A stretch of DNA of 64,000 bases, from assembly GCA_963383645.1 (NCBI GenBank), contig OY726572.1, positions 71,247,856-71,311,855 on the forward strand, written 5' to 3'. Below, one piece after another: positions 11,752-23,283 of the stretch. The position numbers were made by a program, and so were the translations under genes. The notes beneath the pieces were generated by a model. That model did no database searches and had not been told where the DNA came from. It was given only the letters and a program-made list of their open reading frames with translations. The stretch is from Muscardinus avellanarius. Lineage: Eukaryota > Chordata > Mammalia > Rodentia > Gliridae. How positions within the stretch are numbered: position 1 is the first letter of the stretch; each line of letters begins with the position of its first letter.

Positions 11752-11931
11752 TTCCACTAAGAGCCTATCCCCAAAATTGACATTGTTTTTCTGAGATGTG
11801 GTAAGTTAAGCATTATTCTGAACAAAGATAAAATTTTATTTCTATTTTCTAATAACACATGAAAATAATCCTGTGATTATAGGACAAGAAAACAGGGGAA
11901 AGCACTACTTTTATGATTCTGGAGTTTTAAT
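11752..11931 (+). repeat. Probable donor of the 180-bp duplicated segment
   Basis: This segment is identical to 10195-10374. Its flanks show no repeat boundary, whereas the other copy interrupts a SINE. This is therefore most likely the ancestral locus. Confidence 0.9.
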
Positions 11932-12703
11932 ATATCTTACTTTTGTATAAGACTGAATCATTGCATGGTTATTAAAGACTCAAGGAAACTATTTTTTTCT
12001 AATCTGTTCAGATGCAACTAATAAATTTGACAACAGACTAACTCAATGTGCTTCGGAATTTCACATGCAGCATTGAATGTTATTATCACACCAATCCTAC
12101 TGAAAGTGACAGAATAAGAAAGCAGAACTTAGATATCAACTCCAATCTTCTAATGCCAAATGTAGCGGCACATCATGACACACTTTTTATTGAATACAAC
12201 TCTCACTACCACCCAGCAAACACGGAGAGGCCACTCAACTTAGGCTCCTACTGTCCTTGTGGCTTTATCCCATTTGCAAAGACATTCCTGCTTTCTAACC
12301 TCTCTGTGCTCTCCTAGACATTCTGCAACTCTCCTCTGACCATGTTAAATTTAGGGCTATGTCAAGATCTAAATGAGGCCCTAACCCCCATCAATAAATA
12401 CAAATAAACACATCAGATTTTATTTATTCACTTTTATGAGTATTTAGTGCATTTTGTCTATATTACTAGGAGGCAATTCACTAATCACTTATGATAGTAT
12501 TTATTAAAATAATGTTGGCCTACCTACCTTTTTGAAAAGGTTTTGTTTTTGGACAAGGCAATACTGTATAATAGCTATTGACTAGTCTGCTCATTCAAAA
12601 AGAATTTTGACTTTCTTGATCCTGAACTATACAAATATGATATGACCCTTATATTAGGAACCAACATACCTAAAAAAAAACAAAAACCAAACAAACAAAA
12701 AAA
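11932..12703. other. Unassigned AT-rich DNA
   Basis: No recognised gene or repeat. An A-rich stretch with caaac repeats (12670-12705) adjoins the LTR that follows. Confidence 0.5.
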
Positions 12704-13051
12704 CACCTTGGAGGAGAAAGGGTTTATTTGGCTCATGATTTAGAGGTCCAGTCCATGGTTGGCCCTCTCCAAGGCACAAACATCATGACTGTAGGAGTGG
12801 AAGTGGACAGGATGATCACCTCATGGTGCCTGGGAATGAGTGGGAGAGGAAGGGACCAGGAACATATATAATCCTCAAGGCCATATCCTTAGCATCCTCC
12901 CTCCTCCAGCCATGTCTTACCTGCCTATGGTTACTACAAAGTAAATTAAATTTCAACCCATCAGTGGGCTAGTCTACCAATGAGGTTAAAGTCCCTACTC
13001 AATTATTCACCTTTATATATTTCTGTATTACCAACACATCAGCTTTTATTC

Positions 13052-13107
13052 TGTGTGTGTGTGTATGTGTGTGTAAAATGTTCTGTGTGTGTGTGTGTGT
13101 GTGTGTA
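13052..13107. repeat. (GT)n microsatellites
   Basis: Two GT tracts are separated by aaaatgttct, and the second is followed by aaaacgttct. The GT-plus-flank unit has therefore been partly duplicated. Confidence 0.9.
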
Positions 13108-13116
13108 AAACGTTCT

Positions 13117-13332
13117 TTTTTGTGTGTGTATGTGGTACTGGGGGTGGAACCCAGGGGCTTTTCTACATCCAGACTATACTCAAATACCTATTTTATACTT
13201 TATTTGGGAACAGGGTCTCACTAAGTTGCTGAGAGCCTCACTCAGTAGCTGAGGCTGGCTTCGAACCTGTGTGATCCTCTTGTCTCAGCCTCCCAAATCC
13301 TGGGATTACAAGTGTGCACCACCATGCCCGGC
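13117..13332 (-). mobile_element. B1-dID-type SINE, subfamily S3, inside LTR
   Basis: A minus-strand dimer: ggtactgggggtggaaccca, linker, then gggtctcactaagttgctga, ending caccaccatgcccggc. Flanks gtgtaaaacgttct and gtgtaaaattct are imperfect target-site duplications. The LTR 5' end continues after it. Confidence 0.88.
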
Positions 13333-13365
13333 ATGAGTGTAAAATTCTATATCCAAACCATAACA

Positions 13366-14627
13366 GTATTTTTACTCCTTTTGGAGTTCAAAGTATAGGT
13401 TAGGGCACACACGCACCCAAAAAGAAATAAATTAAAATTCTTTGTAATACAGTTCATGAGTAAGTTTGCCTTAATTGTCATTATTACAGGAACAGATCTG
13501 AAAATGACTTTTAAAGAACAATAGGTTAGAACATGTGTCAATAAGAAGTCTAAAAAAATTAACCAAAAACCAAGCTTTTATCAGAAAAATATTTAATATT
13601 AGAAGAAGCAACACATGCAAAATGGGTGCAAGTATGGATTATTCTGTTTAAAGGACGTGGTTCTGTGTAGCAGAGTAAGTTAGAGAGTGAGAGAAGACTG
13701 GATTTGTGACTTTGTAACTGCTGAAAGCTGTAAGCTACACTGAAAGCTTTGGGCCTGATACTGGAAGAAAATACCTATTTTTTTCAGTTTAGTATTGGGG
13801 TTAGCAGAGGTTTGATTTGATGAGATTTTGTGTTAGAGAGATAAGACTAGTTTTAGTGTGGTGGATGAATTAGGGAGGAGGCTATTGTCACTAGTACAGG
13901 TGTAGTGAAGAAAGAGAGGCTAAAAAATTGATTCAAGAGGTGTTCAAGAAATATAATCAACAAAACTGAATTGAATTGAGATAGACTCTTGGTCCCTCTA
14001 GATTGTTTTTTTCTTTCTTCTATTTTTATTTTTAATACAATCCTGCCTTTATTTCAACGTTTAAATTGTTGAGAGTACCTGTCAACATCTGAATAGAACT
14101 GAATTTTTTTCTTGCTCTTTTTTTTAAAAAAACAAACAAAACTCTGGCCTTGTCTCTTTATGTAAAAATTACTTTTGAATGACTCACTGCTAAGTTGTAG
14201 ATTATTTGCCTAGGAAATACTACCCAAGACATCTATTTAAAAGTTACTTTCCTAGATTACTCCTTATACTAGGCTAAATGGCAAATGATTGTGTATAGAC
14301 TAAAAATGCTGCTAATCCTCAAAAAGATCTTGAAAATAGTACGTCAAACTCATGTCCACAGTGTGTATTAGGCCCACAATATATTTTAAAAGGTGTTGAA
14401 TCACTGATTAAGTCTTTTTCCAGAGGACAAAGAGACGAAAAAATTTTTTTCCTTCAAGAACAAATGTGTTTTCAGTAGTACCACCTCTGATCCCACATGA
14501 TGCTAAAGGTTTCCTAAAGGTTTTATTTTTATCCTCAATGTCAAAACAATTTAGCTGCCTTTGCTTCCCAGTTGTGGATATTCTTTAAAATTCATATGCA
14601 CCTGCCTCTCTTCAAAATTAAAGATGC
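13366..14627. other. Unassigned DNA
   Basis: No recognised gene or repeat. Confidence 0.5.
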
Positions 14628-14817
14628 GGCAGGGCTTGTCAGTTCACAACAGTAATCCCAGTATTAGGGGGTCTGAGGCAGGGGGATCACAAATTCAAGA
14701 CCAGCCTCAGCAACCTAGTGAGACTCTGAGCAACCTGAGGAGACCCTGTTTCAAAACAAAAAGCAAAACAAAAAAGGGCTGTGGGTGTATCTTATAACAC
14801 CTTTGGGTTCAATCCCC

Positions 14818-14870
<53 letters not shown>
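14628..14870 (+). mobile_element. Older B1-dID-type SINE with (AC)n tail
   Basis: A plus-strand dimer with the sequence attcaagaccagcctcagca and ID-like end gggttcaatccccagtaaca, running into an (AC)n tract (14822-14869). It lacks the S1 to S3 diagnostic changes, so it looks like an older, more ancestral member. Confidence 0.82.
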
Positions 14871-15639
14871 AGATGATGATTATTTTTCTGCTCTTTAAAA
14901 GCTTATAATACTTAAAATTTTTCACCTAAGGTAGCAGTCATATAACCTTCACATTCTCACATTCCTCTTTTATCCTGGCAATTAATTCCTTCTTTCCTTC
15001 AGGGGTGCAACTGCATTCTTAGGAGACAAGCTGCGACTGCTCTCGGGTAACGGTGGAAGAATATTTTCTTTGGTTCACCATCTCTTTTTGCAGATGGTCA
15101 TGTGGCAAGTAGGGGGCATTCATATTTTACAATGAAGGATTTTGGTAAGAGATCAAATATGCTCATAATCCTCTTTCTCTTTCCCTCAACATGAATCTTT
15201 GAATGAAGGCATGTGGGTCACTGATGCAGCCAACATACTTCAACCAAAAGTAACAAGCACAATGACCAACATCGAAATCAGTGAGGATGATAAATCAAAA
15301 GAAGCATGAAAATCTTGAGTCCAGATATGCATATCCATCATTCTCTGGAGAAAAGTAGAGTTTGGACTTACTAGGATTTTCCATTGTAATGGTGTATATA
15401 CTTTCATTAAAGCTCAGTTGAGTCTACCAATCAATGAGAATCCAACGCACTGCTGCCTTAATATATGTTGACAACAATGAGCTTCGACACTTGCTCTAGA
15501 TATATATCTTAAGATGTCAGAAATTCATGCATTGGTAAAGTATTTGTTGAGTACCTACTGTAATATGAAAACCATTAAAATATTTGAGATGCATCAATAT
15601 ACAGACTTGAAATGTGGCATCTCTGCTTTATAATGATAC

Positions 15640-15701
15640 TTTACATAGTATTTTAGAAGTAGACATAGTGGGGATTTTACATAGTATTTTAGAAGTGGAC
15701 A
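15640..15701. repeat. 26-bp direct duplication
   Basis: Two copies of tttacatagtattttagaag plus six more bases lie at 15640-15665 and 15676-15701, with one mismatch. The rest of 14871-16016 holds no feature I recognise. Confidence 0.9.
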
Positions 15702-16016
15702 ACTGTTGTAAAAATAAGAAAGAATAGCTGGATCATAGTAAAGAGGGGAGTATCTAATGACCTGGGGATAAAGATTGCAGTCATAAACAAGAAAGTCTAC
15801 ATAGGATGCACTGAGTTAGTGACGGAAATTTGAAAGCAAGGACATATTTAGAAGATCACTGTAGGCAGAGAATTCCTAGAGCAAATGGTCTTTGTTGGGA
15901 GCTATCAGAAACAAAATGAGTAAAGACAAGAGGAAAGAGTAAGGAGGCAGAAGACTATGGGAACCTCATAGGTCCTCCGTTGTTAGGGCAGTGGGCATTA
16001 TTGCTGAAATAACTTA

Positions 16017-16105
16017 TTATTATAATTTATTATTATTATTTATAATTAATATTTTAATAATTATTAATAAAGTCATAATTATTATTAATAATTATTATTT
16101 ATAAC
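16017..16105. repeat. (ATT)n-like low-complexity tract
   Basis: A degenerate ATT/AAT-rich run with many short inverted and direct repeats and almost no G or C. Confidence 0.85.
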
Positions 16106-16306
16106 GTTTCCCTTTAATGGAAAAATGAAACAGATGTTAAAATGATGTGCCAAAAGTCAAGAGATAGGCAATAGAATAATTGAATTTAGAAGTTACTCTC
16201 TATTTTTGTGCTGTATCTTTAATATATGACATTTCTCTATATATTGTAATGTGATTAATGGCTAATTATATAAATATAAAAATCTTATGTAAAAATTCAG
16301 ATGCCT

Positions 16307-16500
16307 GCCAGGTGTGGTGGTGCATTCTTGTAATCCCAGTACCTGGGAGTCCGAGACAGGAGTATCACAGGTTTCCAGCTAGCCTCAGCTACTTACTGAG
16401 GCCCTCTGCAACTTAGTGAGACCCTGTTTCAAACATTAAGAATAAAAACTAGGTCTGGGGGTTTATCTCAGGAATAGAATCCCTGGCAATGAAAAAAAAA
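16307..16500 (+). mobile_element. Diverged B1-dID-type SINE
   Basis: A plus-strand dimer with ccaggtgtggtggtgcattc at its start and a decayed ID-like half (gggggtttatctcaggaata) ending in an A run. It has more mutations than most copies here. Confidence 0.82.
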
Positions 16501-17241
16501 ATCATATTCATCCATCTTGAAAAACAATGATAATTCTAAAATTTGTTTAAAATGTTCTAACTCCAGAAATTGCTATTAGATACTTTGGTTATCTATTTTA
16601 AAAGTCAGACCATTTGAAAGCATATATCCCAAAGTTTTAGAGAAACCTATTTACCTTTTCATAAAAACAAAATAGAATTTGATTTTTAAGCTATTTGATG
16701 ATTTTCACATGGACTATTTTGGTCTCAGTGGGCATAAATGTTTTAGCCTTGTATAGAAATTTACTTCTGAATATTAATACATGACTTGTTAATTTATAAA
16801 TTGGTTAGAATAAGTTGGTAAAACTGAGTTGTAATCTTGTAGTCAAATCATAGCCCCAAGAATGAATATATATGACATAAGAAGCACCACTTAGAACATA
16901 TCATTCTGCATGTACATTTACAAGAAATATATGGGTGGACTGAGTGAATTTGAACTTCATTTTGATAGTGCCATTTGAAGTTCAGTATAGATGACTGCAT
17001 CTGTCCTCTAGTGGGTGAGCCAGGGGCCAGGGCCATTTCCCTTATTTTTTTATGTGGGATAAAATATTCTGCGGAAACTTTACCTCTTTCCCTTTCTAAG
17101 GAAAAAAAGAACAGAAACATGTTAAATAAAAACAGTTCTCCCCCCCAAAAGAAAATATCTCTATGAGCAAGCTATGAATATTGTATTTTCTTTCACTCCT
17201 TTTACCACACGTTAAATAAAATTTTACCTTTGCCTTAAAGT

Positions 17242-17243
<2 letters not shown>
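16501..17243. other. Unassigned AT-rich DNA
   Basis: No recognised gene or repeat. Confidence 0.5.

Positions 17244-17277
<34 letters not shown>
17244..17277. repeat. (GT)n microsatellite
   Basis: An uninterrupted GT dinucleotide tract. Confidence 0.97.
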
Positions 17278-17278
<1 letters not shown>

Positions 17279-17968
17279 GCCTTGCTTAGAAATATGCTAT
17301 GAGAGTAGATCTTAGCTATATTTTTCTGAATTTCAAGCCTATTCTATTTTTCCCTTATTTCATGAAAGAGAAACTAAAAGATAGTGAAAAAAGATTTGAA
17401 AGTGATTTAAGTATAATACCTCTTTTTGTAAAATTCAGTTATAAATGCATTTCCCAAGATTTAGAATATTATGATTAAAAAATAGAGACTAGAAGAAAAG
17501 AGATCAAGTCAGTAATGAATATAGATCAAATATAGTTTTTGTATAATCTACAATGAGATTAAGAAAATAAAGCATACTATGAGAGGAAAGGCCTGCTTAT
17601 AATGCCACATACTATAGAGACACTAAGAATAAGCACATAAAAGCAAATTAAGGCAGTTTTCTGAGAAAGTAGTTGATCTATTTTCAGAAACAGGGTTTTT
17701 TTTTTTCTCTTTTGGGGAGCAATATAGGATGAGTTTTTGTACTTGAATGATATATATGTATACATTTTAATAAATATTTTGCCTTTTTAGGTTTAAATTT
17801 CCTTATATCTAAGTTCAGAAATGTATCTTTTAGAGAACAAGTTTATTTTAATCCTACCAATCTTAACCACTCAATAATTTTGCTAATTTACACTCAGTAT
17901 ATTCATTCTCATGTACTAAGTTCCAAGAATTCAGGAGACTATGAAACACATGAATCATCAGCCTAAGA
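17278..17968. other. Unassigned AT-rich DNA
   Basis: No recognised gene or repeat. Confidence 0.5.
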
Positions 17969-18183
17969 TTTCCTCCTTCCCTCCCTCCCTCCTTCCCTCC
18001 CTCCCTCCTTCCCTCCCTCCCTCCCTTTCTCCTCCCTCCCTCCCTCCCTCCCTCCCTCCCTCCCTCCCTCCCTCCCTCCCTCCCTCCCTCCCTTCCTCCT
18101 TTACTTCCTTCCTCCCTTTCTCCCTTTCTTCCTTCCTTTTATCCTCCTCCCTCCCACCCTCCCTCCTCCTCTCTCTTTTTTTC
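17969..18183. repeat. Polypyrimidine (TCCC)n tract
   Basis: About 215 bases of almost pure C and T on the plus strand, broken only by A at 18103, 18141 and 18156. The core 17969-18102 is uninterrupted and mostly TCCC/CCTT repeats with mirror symmetry. Frames that cross it (Pro/Ser-rich one way, Arg/Glu/Gly-rich the other) are artefacts of the repeat. Confidence 0.97.
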
Positions 18184-18184
18184 A

Positions 18185-18236
18185 TCACTGAGAATATTTC
18201 TGCACATTGCTCACTGAGAATATTTCTGCACATTGC
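18185..18236. repeat. 26-bp perfect tandem duplication
   Basis: The unit tcactgagaatatttctgca plus cattgc occurs at 18185-18210 and again, identical, at 18211-18236, directly after the polypyrimidine tract. Confidence 0.96.
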
Positions 18237-19055
18237 TCATTGATTTTATTTTTCTCCCCACATCTAGCTGAGTGTCACTTATCTCTAAGAGGTATGGATT
18301 TGGTCCACTTCTCCATCAGAGTGGTCTGTTTCATTCACAGTTTCAATTTCTTTCTGATGCGCTCTTGGGTGCACTACTTTGCTTTCTCAGCTCAATTGTC
18401 AACAAAATCTTTTCAGCAAACACAATCTCTGTCCTTTCTTGGAAAATTTGCATTCATCTTGGCTGCTCCATAATCTTGACATAAGCATTGAAATCTGCCA
18501 GGCAGAAGGTATACTTACTTGCTTATTTGAGAAAAGTGTTTCTTCACTTTCTTGCTTTTAAGAAACTTAATATAATAGAGTGATTCCAATTAATCAATGC
18601 TAATACAGCTTTTATTGTTTGTAATTCCACACGAGAGAGTAAAATAAGGATTTGAGTCTTAGAATCATGAAGCTGGTTTGGAATTTCCTATGACATTAAA
18701 AAAAAAAAAAAAGATCTGCTATATCCTTACAGAGACAGTTATATGAAGTAACACAACCAAATAGGAATCATTGAAAACACCAACAAATTCCAAGGACTTA
18801 TGAGTCTTTCTAGGGCCTTAAGAAGCTAATGCACTGCTGTGTCTAATAGGCATTGTTTGGCTAGGGTATTGTTTGTGAGGATTTCTTTGTGAGGATTTCC
18901 AGGCTGTTCCTATATTTGGTAGAAGCATATTCATATTGCATAGAGATATAGGCTCCTTCTCATTTAGGCATTTAAAAACAAAGCTAGCTTTAATTTTTAT
19001 TGCCATTAATAATGATGCTTGCTGCGTTATTTCAACTACATTAAAATTAAGAAAA
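18237..19055. other. Unassigned DNA with a 14-bp tandem duplication
   Basis: The only structure I see is tttgtgaggatttc repeated exactly at 18872-18885 and 18886-18899. There is an A run at about 18698. Confidence 0.6.
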
Positions 19056-19160
19056 ATTGAGGCAGGTGCAGTGGAACATGATTGTCATCCCAGTACTTGA
19101 AATGCTGAAACAGGAGGATCACAAGTTTGAGAACTGCCTTAGCCATTTAGAGACACACTG
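19056..19160 (+). mobile_element. B1-like half of a diverged SINE
   Basis: The sequence ggcaggtgcagtggaacatg through aggaggatcacaagtttgag is a diverged B1-like half with no ID-like half after it. An LTR begins immediately downstream, and I do not see the rest of this SINE beyond the LTR. Confidence 0.65.
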
Positions 19161-19560
19161 TGTTATTGTTAGATATGAAGTGTCCTCTAAAGAGCTCATT
19201 TATTAATGTTTGGATCTGAACTGAGTCATGAGGGTTTTAATCCCAGCAGTGGATATATCTATGATAATAAATTTATCTGGACTGTGGCCTGGGCTGGCAG
19301 AGTGTGGTTGGAGGGGGTGGATTCTTGGGGATACAGTCTTGGAGAATATATGTGCTTCCTCTTCCTCCTACTCCATATCTTGTTTTCAGGCTCCATTTTG
19401 TAAGGAGCACAGCCCATGTGCTCTTCTTCTCTCCTACTCCCGCCGCCCTGCCAAGATCTGCCATCCCCAGCCTCACATGGACTGAACTCGAAAATATAAG
19501 AGAATGCATTTTCCCTCTAAGTTTTGTGATCAGGTCTTTAGATTATGGCCAGTGAGAATG
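19161..19560 (+). mobile_element. MaLR-like solo LTR
   Basis: It begins tgttattgttagatatgaag with tgtcctctaaagagctcatt, then has gtgtggttggagggggtgga and gccatccccagcctcacatg. It is the plus-strand relative of the LTR at 12704-13365. No internal coding region accompanies it. The 3' boundary is approximate. Confidence 0.55.
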
Positions 19561-19589
19561 CTGGCTGGGATACCCAGTATCAGAATGAA

Positions 19590-19775
19590 AAATATGCCTG
19601 TAATTCCTGTACTTGAGAGGAAGAGACAGGGATCGCAGAATCAAGGACAGCCTCAGCAACTTATTAAGACTCTATTCCAAAAGTTTAAGAAATGTAAAAG
19701 GGGGGACTGGGTACAGCTTGGAGGTAGAAAGTTAGTTTCTGGGTTCAATTCCCTGTACTAAATATAAATAGAAAA
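19590..19775 (+). mobile_element. Diverged B1-dID-type SINE, 5'-truncated
   Basis: It starts within the B1-like half (tgcctgtaattcctgtactt) and keeps the linker and ID-like half (gggttcaattccctgtacta). Many mutations suggest age. Confidence 0.75.
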
Positions 19776-19787
19776 TTAAAAAAAAAT

Positions 19788-19970
19788 GATCCCAGTACTT
19801 GCAAGGCTGTGTCAAGAGGAACACAGGTTTGAGGCCAGCCTCAGCAACTTGTGAGGCCCTCTGTAATTTAGTGAGTTTCTGTTTCCAAATAAAGAATAAA
19901 ATAAGGCTGGGGGTATAGTTTAGAGATAGATTGCCCCTGTGTTCCATCTACAGTACTGTTAAAAAAAAAT
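19788..19970 (+). mobile_element. B1-dID-type SINE, 5'-truncated
   Basis: It begins at atcccagtacttgcaaggct, with gccagcctcagcaacttgtg, linker aaataaagaataaaataagg and ID-like end ttccatctacagtactg plus A run. It lies in tandem with the preceding SINE, in the same orientation. Confidence 0.8.
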
Positions 19971-21029
19971 GAGATTACCAACTCCAAACTTCATTAGCAT
20001 TTGGTAACCTCTCATTTTATGCCTTTGCATTGTGGTAAAAGATACAATGGTAGGTGATGCTGGGACTGCTGGGGCACAATCCCTCCCAAGTGAGAGCATA
20101 CGCTTATCAGGTGAAGAAAGGCAATTTGTAGCATCACTAAGCAAATGCTATCTTCAGGACCTAGCAATCACTTGTCATCTGTTGAATTTACCTAAACTTA
20201 CTATGAGCTTCATTCTTCATTCACAGAGGTGCATAGAAAGGTCAATAAAGTCAGCATCGCTTTCTAGGGTCACAAACTAATAGTGAGAAATGCTACTGTC
20301 TTACAAAGACAATCCTGAAGGTCATTACTCTGTACTTGATAACACTAGATAGTAGAAGCATAACCTTCTTGAATAAAAAAAAAAGAAAGCTGTACTTTGA
20401 GGAGAGGGAGTTAAAAATATTATATATATATGTAAACATTAATATATAGAGAGAGGCATAAAATAGAGCAATAATAATATCAAAGGATCCTCTGTAAATT
20501 CAATTTCTCTGTTAAACTGAATTCTGTGGAATCATGTTTGAACAATCTAAGAACTGAAAATGAGGATCTTACATATATTTGTTGACGTTGAAGGAGAAGA
20601 ACGCTAAATGGAAGAATGTAGCTTTAATAAATGAAGACACCTAGCTGGCACTATGTATTCCTATATTTGCAGAAAATTTCTCTGTCAAGGGTAGCTCTAG
20701 GCATATGTTCATTTTTATAATGCAAAGCAGATCCCATTTTCATATTATTTTCTGCTCACTAATTACCTACATTTTCCAGGACAAAATTTAAAACTATACA
20801 ACACCTCATCAGTATTCAAAATTGGAAGCATTTAGCTGGTGACTTATATACACCCGGCACTCAATACTTCTTTTGCTCATGTGTCCATGGTTTTCATTCA
20901 AACTTTTCTATTCTTTGTGGACAAGTCCATTTCTCCGAGGCTATTATAAAATTCCAGGAAGAATAAAATATCACTCCAGTTTTCATAAAATGATTCAGTC
21001 CTCATGAGGTCCAGGAAAGGTTGGTCTAG
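19971..21029. other. Unassigned DNA
   Basis: No recognised gene or common repeat. An AT-rich patch lies at 20415-20450. Confidence 0.45.
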
Positions 21030-21048
21030 TTGTGTGTGTGTGTGTGTG

Positions 21049-21081
<33 letters not shown>
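21030..21081. repeat. (GT)n microsatellite
   Basis: A GT tract with a single GC step (tgtgcgtg) near 21055. Confidence 0.96.
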
Positions 21082-23055
21082 CCATGACATAAAACCTAAA
21101 TTGAGACATCACTAATGTTCTCAAGGCTATGTTCTCTATGCTGCTAATGTAGTAGGTATGGGGTATTAATTCTGAACTACATGACACTTTATCACTACTT
21201 TCACTATATTTTTCAAGTAGGAGGGTTTTATATTTTGTTTCTCTGTGATTCTCCCTCTTCCTTACCTGAAGTTTAGTGCTAACTTCATCTATTAAAGTTA
21301 CCCCCATACTTCTTAAGATCACAAAACAGTCTACAATATCACCTTGTATTTTGATGAATGTTTTGAATACCAAAATTCCCATTTTTAAATAATTTATATT
21401 ATTTTAAAAAAGATAACATATGTCTATCTGAGTGATTGGTCAAATCTCTATATAATGATTTCATTTACTAGCTAGAGTGAAAGGGGAAGGTACTAGGTCT
21501 TGGTGCTAATCCAAATCCCATCCCTGAACAGATACAAAGTAGAGTAACATGGGACTATTACTTTGGGAGTAGGATAGTGCTGTGGTCACAAAAACAAACA
21601 AACAAACAAAAAACTCTAGTTATCTAACCTCCAGGCTATATCCTGAGTTAAAGAACTGAATCCCTTTGAGGTCCACTAAAGATCTCAGAGGTTAATTTAA
21701 ACCCATGTGTGTGTGCTGTCATTGAGGGACATCCTCAGTTCTTGCCATTCTTCTCCTTGAAGCCTCGGAGAGCTCTCCAATATGAAATGATTATGATGCA
21801 GCGATCTCATTTTGACCATTTTCCTCGGGGTTTTCATCAGCTCTGCTGGTTACCTTTCTTTCCTTCGAGCAATTTCAATTTCCTTATGACTCAGCAAGCA
21901 GCATTTGGATCGATACTATATTTTTTTTTTCCTCTTTCAGTTTTGGGATTGGCTCTTTGCCTCTCCTCTCCCTTTCTAAGACAAATTTAAAACCTTTTCC
22001 TTCCAAAAGGCAAAACTTTTAAGACTCTGAACTGTATCCTTTTCTCAAACAATCCTGATTGGTGTGTCATGTTCTGTCACATCACTTCGGGTAACTCTTG
22101 TCTTCTTGCGCTGTATCAGCCAACAAGCAAGGGAGAATGATGGGCTGAACCGAGAAAGCAGTATTAGGATGCAGCATGATGCTTGTTGGGTAGCTTTCTT
22201 GGAGGATTTACAACATATTCTGACAATGTATACAAATATCAATGTTTTCTGATCATGTTTGAAAATCAAATTAGACACGAATAAGTCCAAGGATAAAAGA
22301 TATACAGATAAGATATGTGGGCTGTGGCCAGCACCTTGGAAATATCTTTGCTGTTGATTTCTTCTGGGTATAATTGATGTGGATGCTAAGTGTGTTTGTT
22401 GAATTTTTTTGTTGGTTTCTTTTTATGAATGCAAGATGTTAGATGCTATAATAAATCCTTCAGGGACTTTTCAGTTGAAGAGGTATTTGTGTTAGTATAA
22501 TGTGTAATGGATGCTATGGTGCTCCTGAGACCACAGACAATATACTCCCATCATTGTACATAGGTTTCCCACATTTGATGATGCTATATTAATGCCTAAC
22601 CATTGGTCCACACTTGTAAAAATAGGTTACTGTTGTCAGTGTATAGATTTTGGCACTATAAGGTAAATATTGTCTAAAATAACATGCCCACGTGTTCATT
22701 TTTATTCTCATTTCAATGAATACATTCTATAACATATGGGATTGTGATTTTATAGACTTAAATATCACTTGGAATGTTCAAGAGAGATCAGTACCATGAG
22801 ACTTCTTATTGATTCTTACTGTCAGGTTAACCAGCTAAGCCCTACTGAATCAATTCTGCAATCGAGACATTTCCTGTTGAGTTGGATGTTCTGTACTACA
22901 TAGGATATAAGGATCCTGGCTGATGTAAATATTATGGCCTGAGTCAGGAAAATATAAGGTCATCTAATGATAGTAAGAATATGGTTCTTTCAAATGAACT
23001 CCATCAACCCATAATGAGATTGTAGGAAGAAAGTCTTATCTCTCAAAACAAAGTT
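21082..23055. other. 2-kb stretch without recognised repeats
   Basis: No gene or common repeat. About 21700-22260 is more complex in composition. It holds an AP-1/MARE-like word, atgactcagca, near 21886, and a polypyrimidine run followed by CAG at about 21930-21940 that resembles a splice acceptor. These are isolated words and do not establish an exon or enhancer. Confidence 0.4.
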
Positions 23056-23283
23056 CAATTAACTGAGAGGGATGGGAAGAGGGAAATTCCCTACTGTGCA
23101 TCACATACATTTATAAATATATCAAAGTCAATTACTAAGCCAAATATAAGAAGGAGGGAGAGGGAATGGGGTGGGAATTGGGGAAGGGCTAAATGAGTGA
23201 TGTGTGCATGTATACCTCTATCATCTTATACTCCATTAAGATGTCTGACAGCAATGCACCCATAAAATAAAAATAACAAAAAT
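23056..23283 (+). mobile_element. L1 3' end, heavily 5'-truncated
   Basis: The sequence gaagagggaaattccctact, then gctaaatgagtgatgtgtgc and the final gcaatgcacccataaaataa match the L1 3' ends at 3100-3322 and 36590-36790. Confidence 0.88.

Larger units (their letters stand above)
12704..13365 (-). mobile_element. MaLR-like solo LTR carrying a SINE
   Basis: Read on the minus strand, it begins tgttatggtttggatataga. It ends with ccatggactggacctctaaa and ccaaataaaccctttctcct, including an AATAAA-type signal. This matches the pattern of rodent and mammalian ERVL-MaLR LTRs. A GT microsatellite (13052-13107) and a SINE (about 13117-13332) interrupt the LTR. No internal retroviral coding region is present, so it is a solo, decayed LTR. 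The family assignment is from pattern memory and the exact ends are approximate. Confidence 0.6.

Noticed and set aside
17941..18243. Open frames of 91-100 codons on both strands, Pro/Ser-rich and Arg/Glu/Gly-rich
   Set aside because: They are read-through of the TCCC repeat; no start context, domain or conserved segment.
21709..21990. Possible exon: 93-codon frame with a polypyrimidine-CAG acceptor-like site inside
   Set aside because: The acceptor-like site lies within the frame, no donor or adjoining exon is evident, and single acceptor-like words are common.
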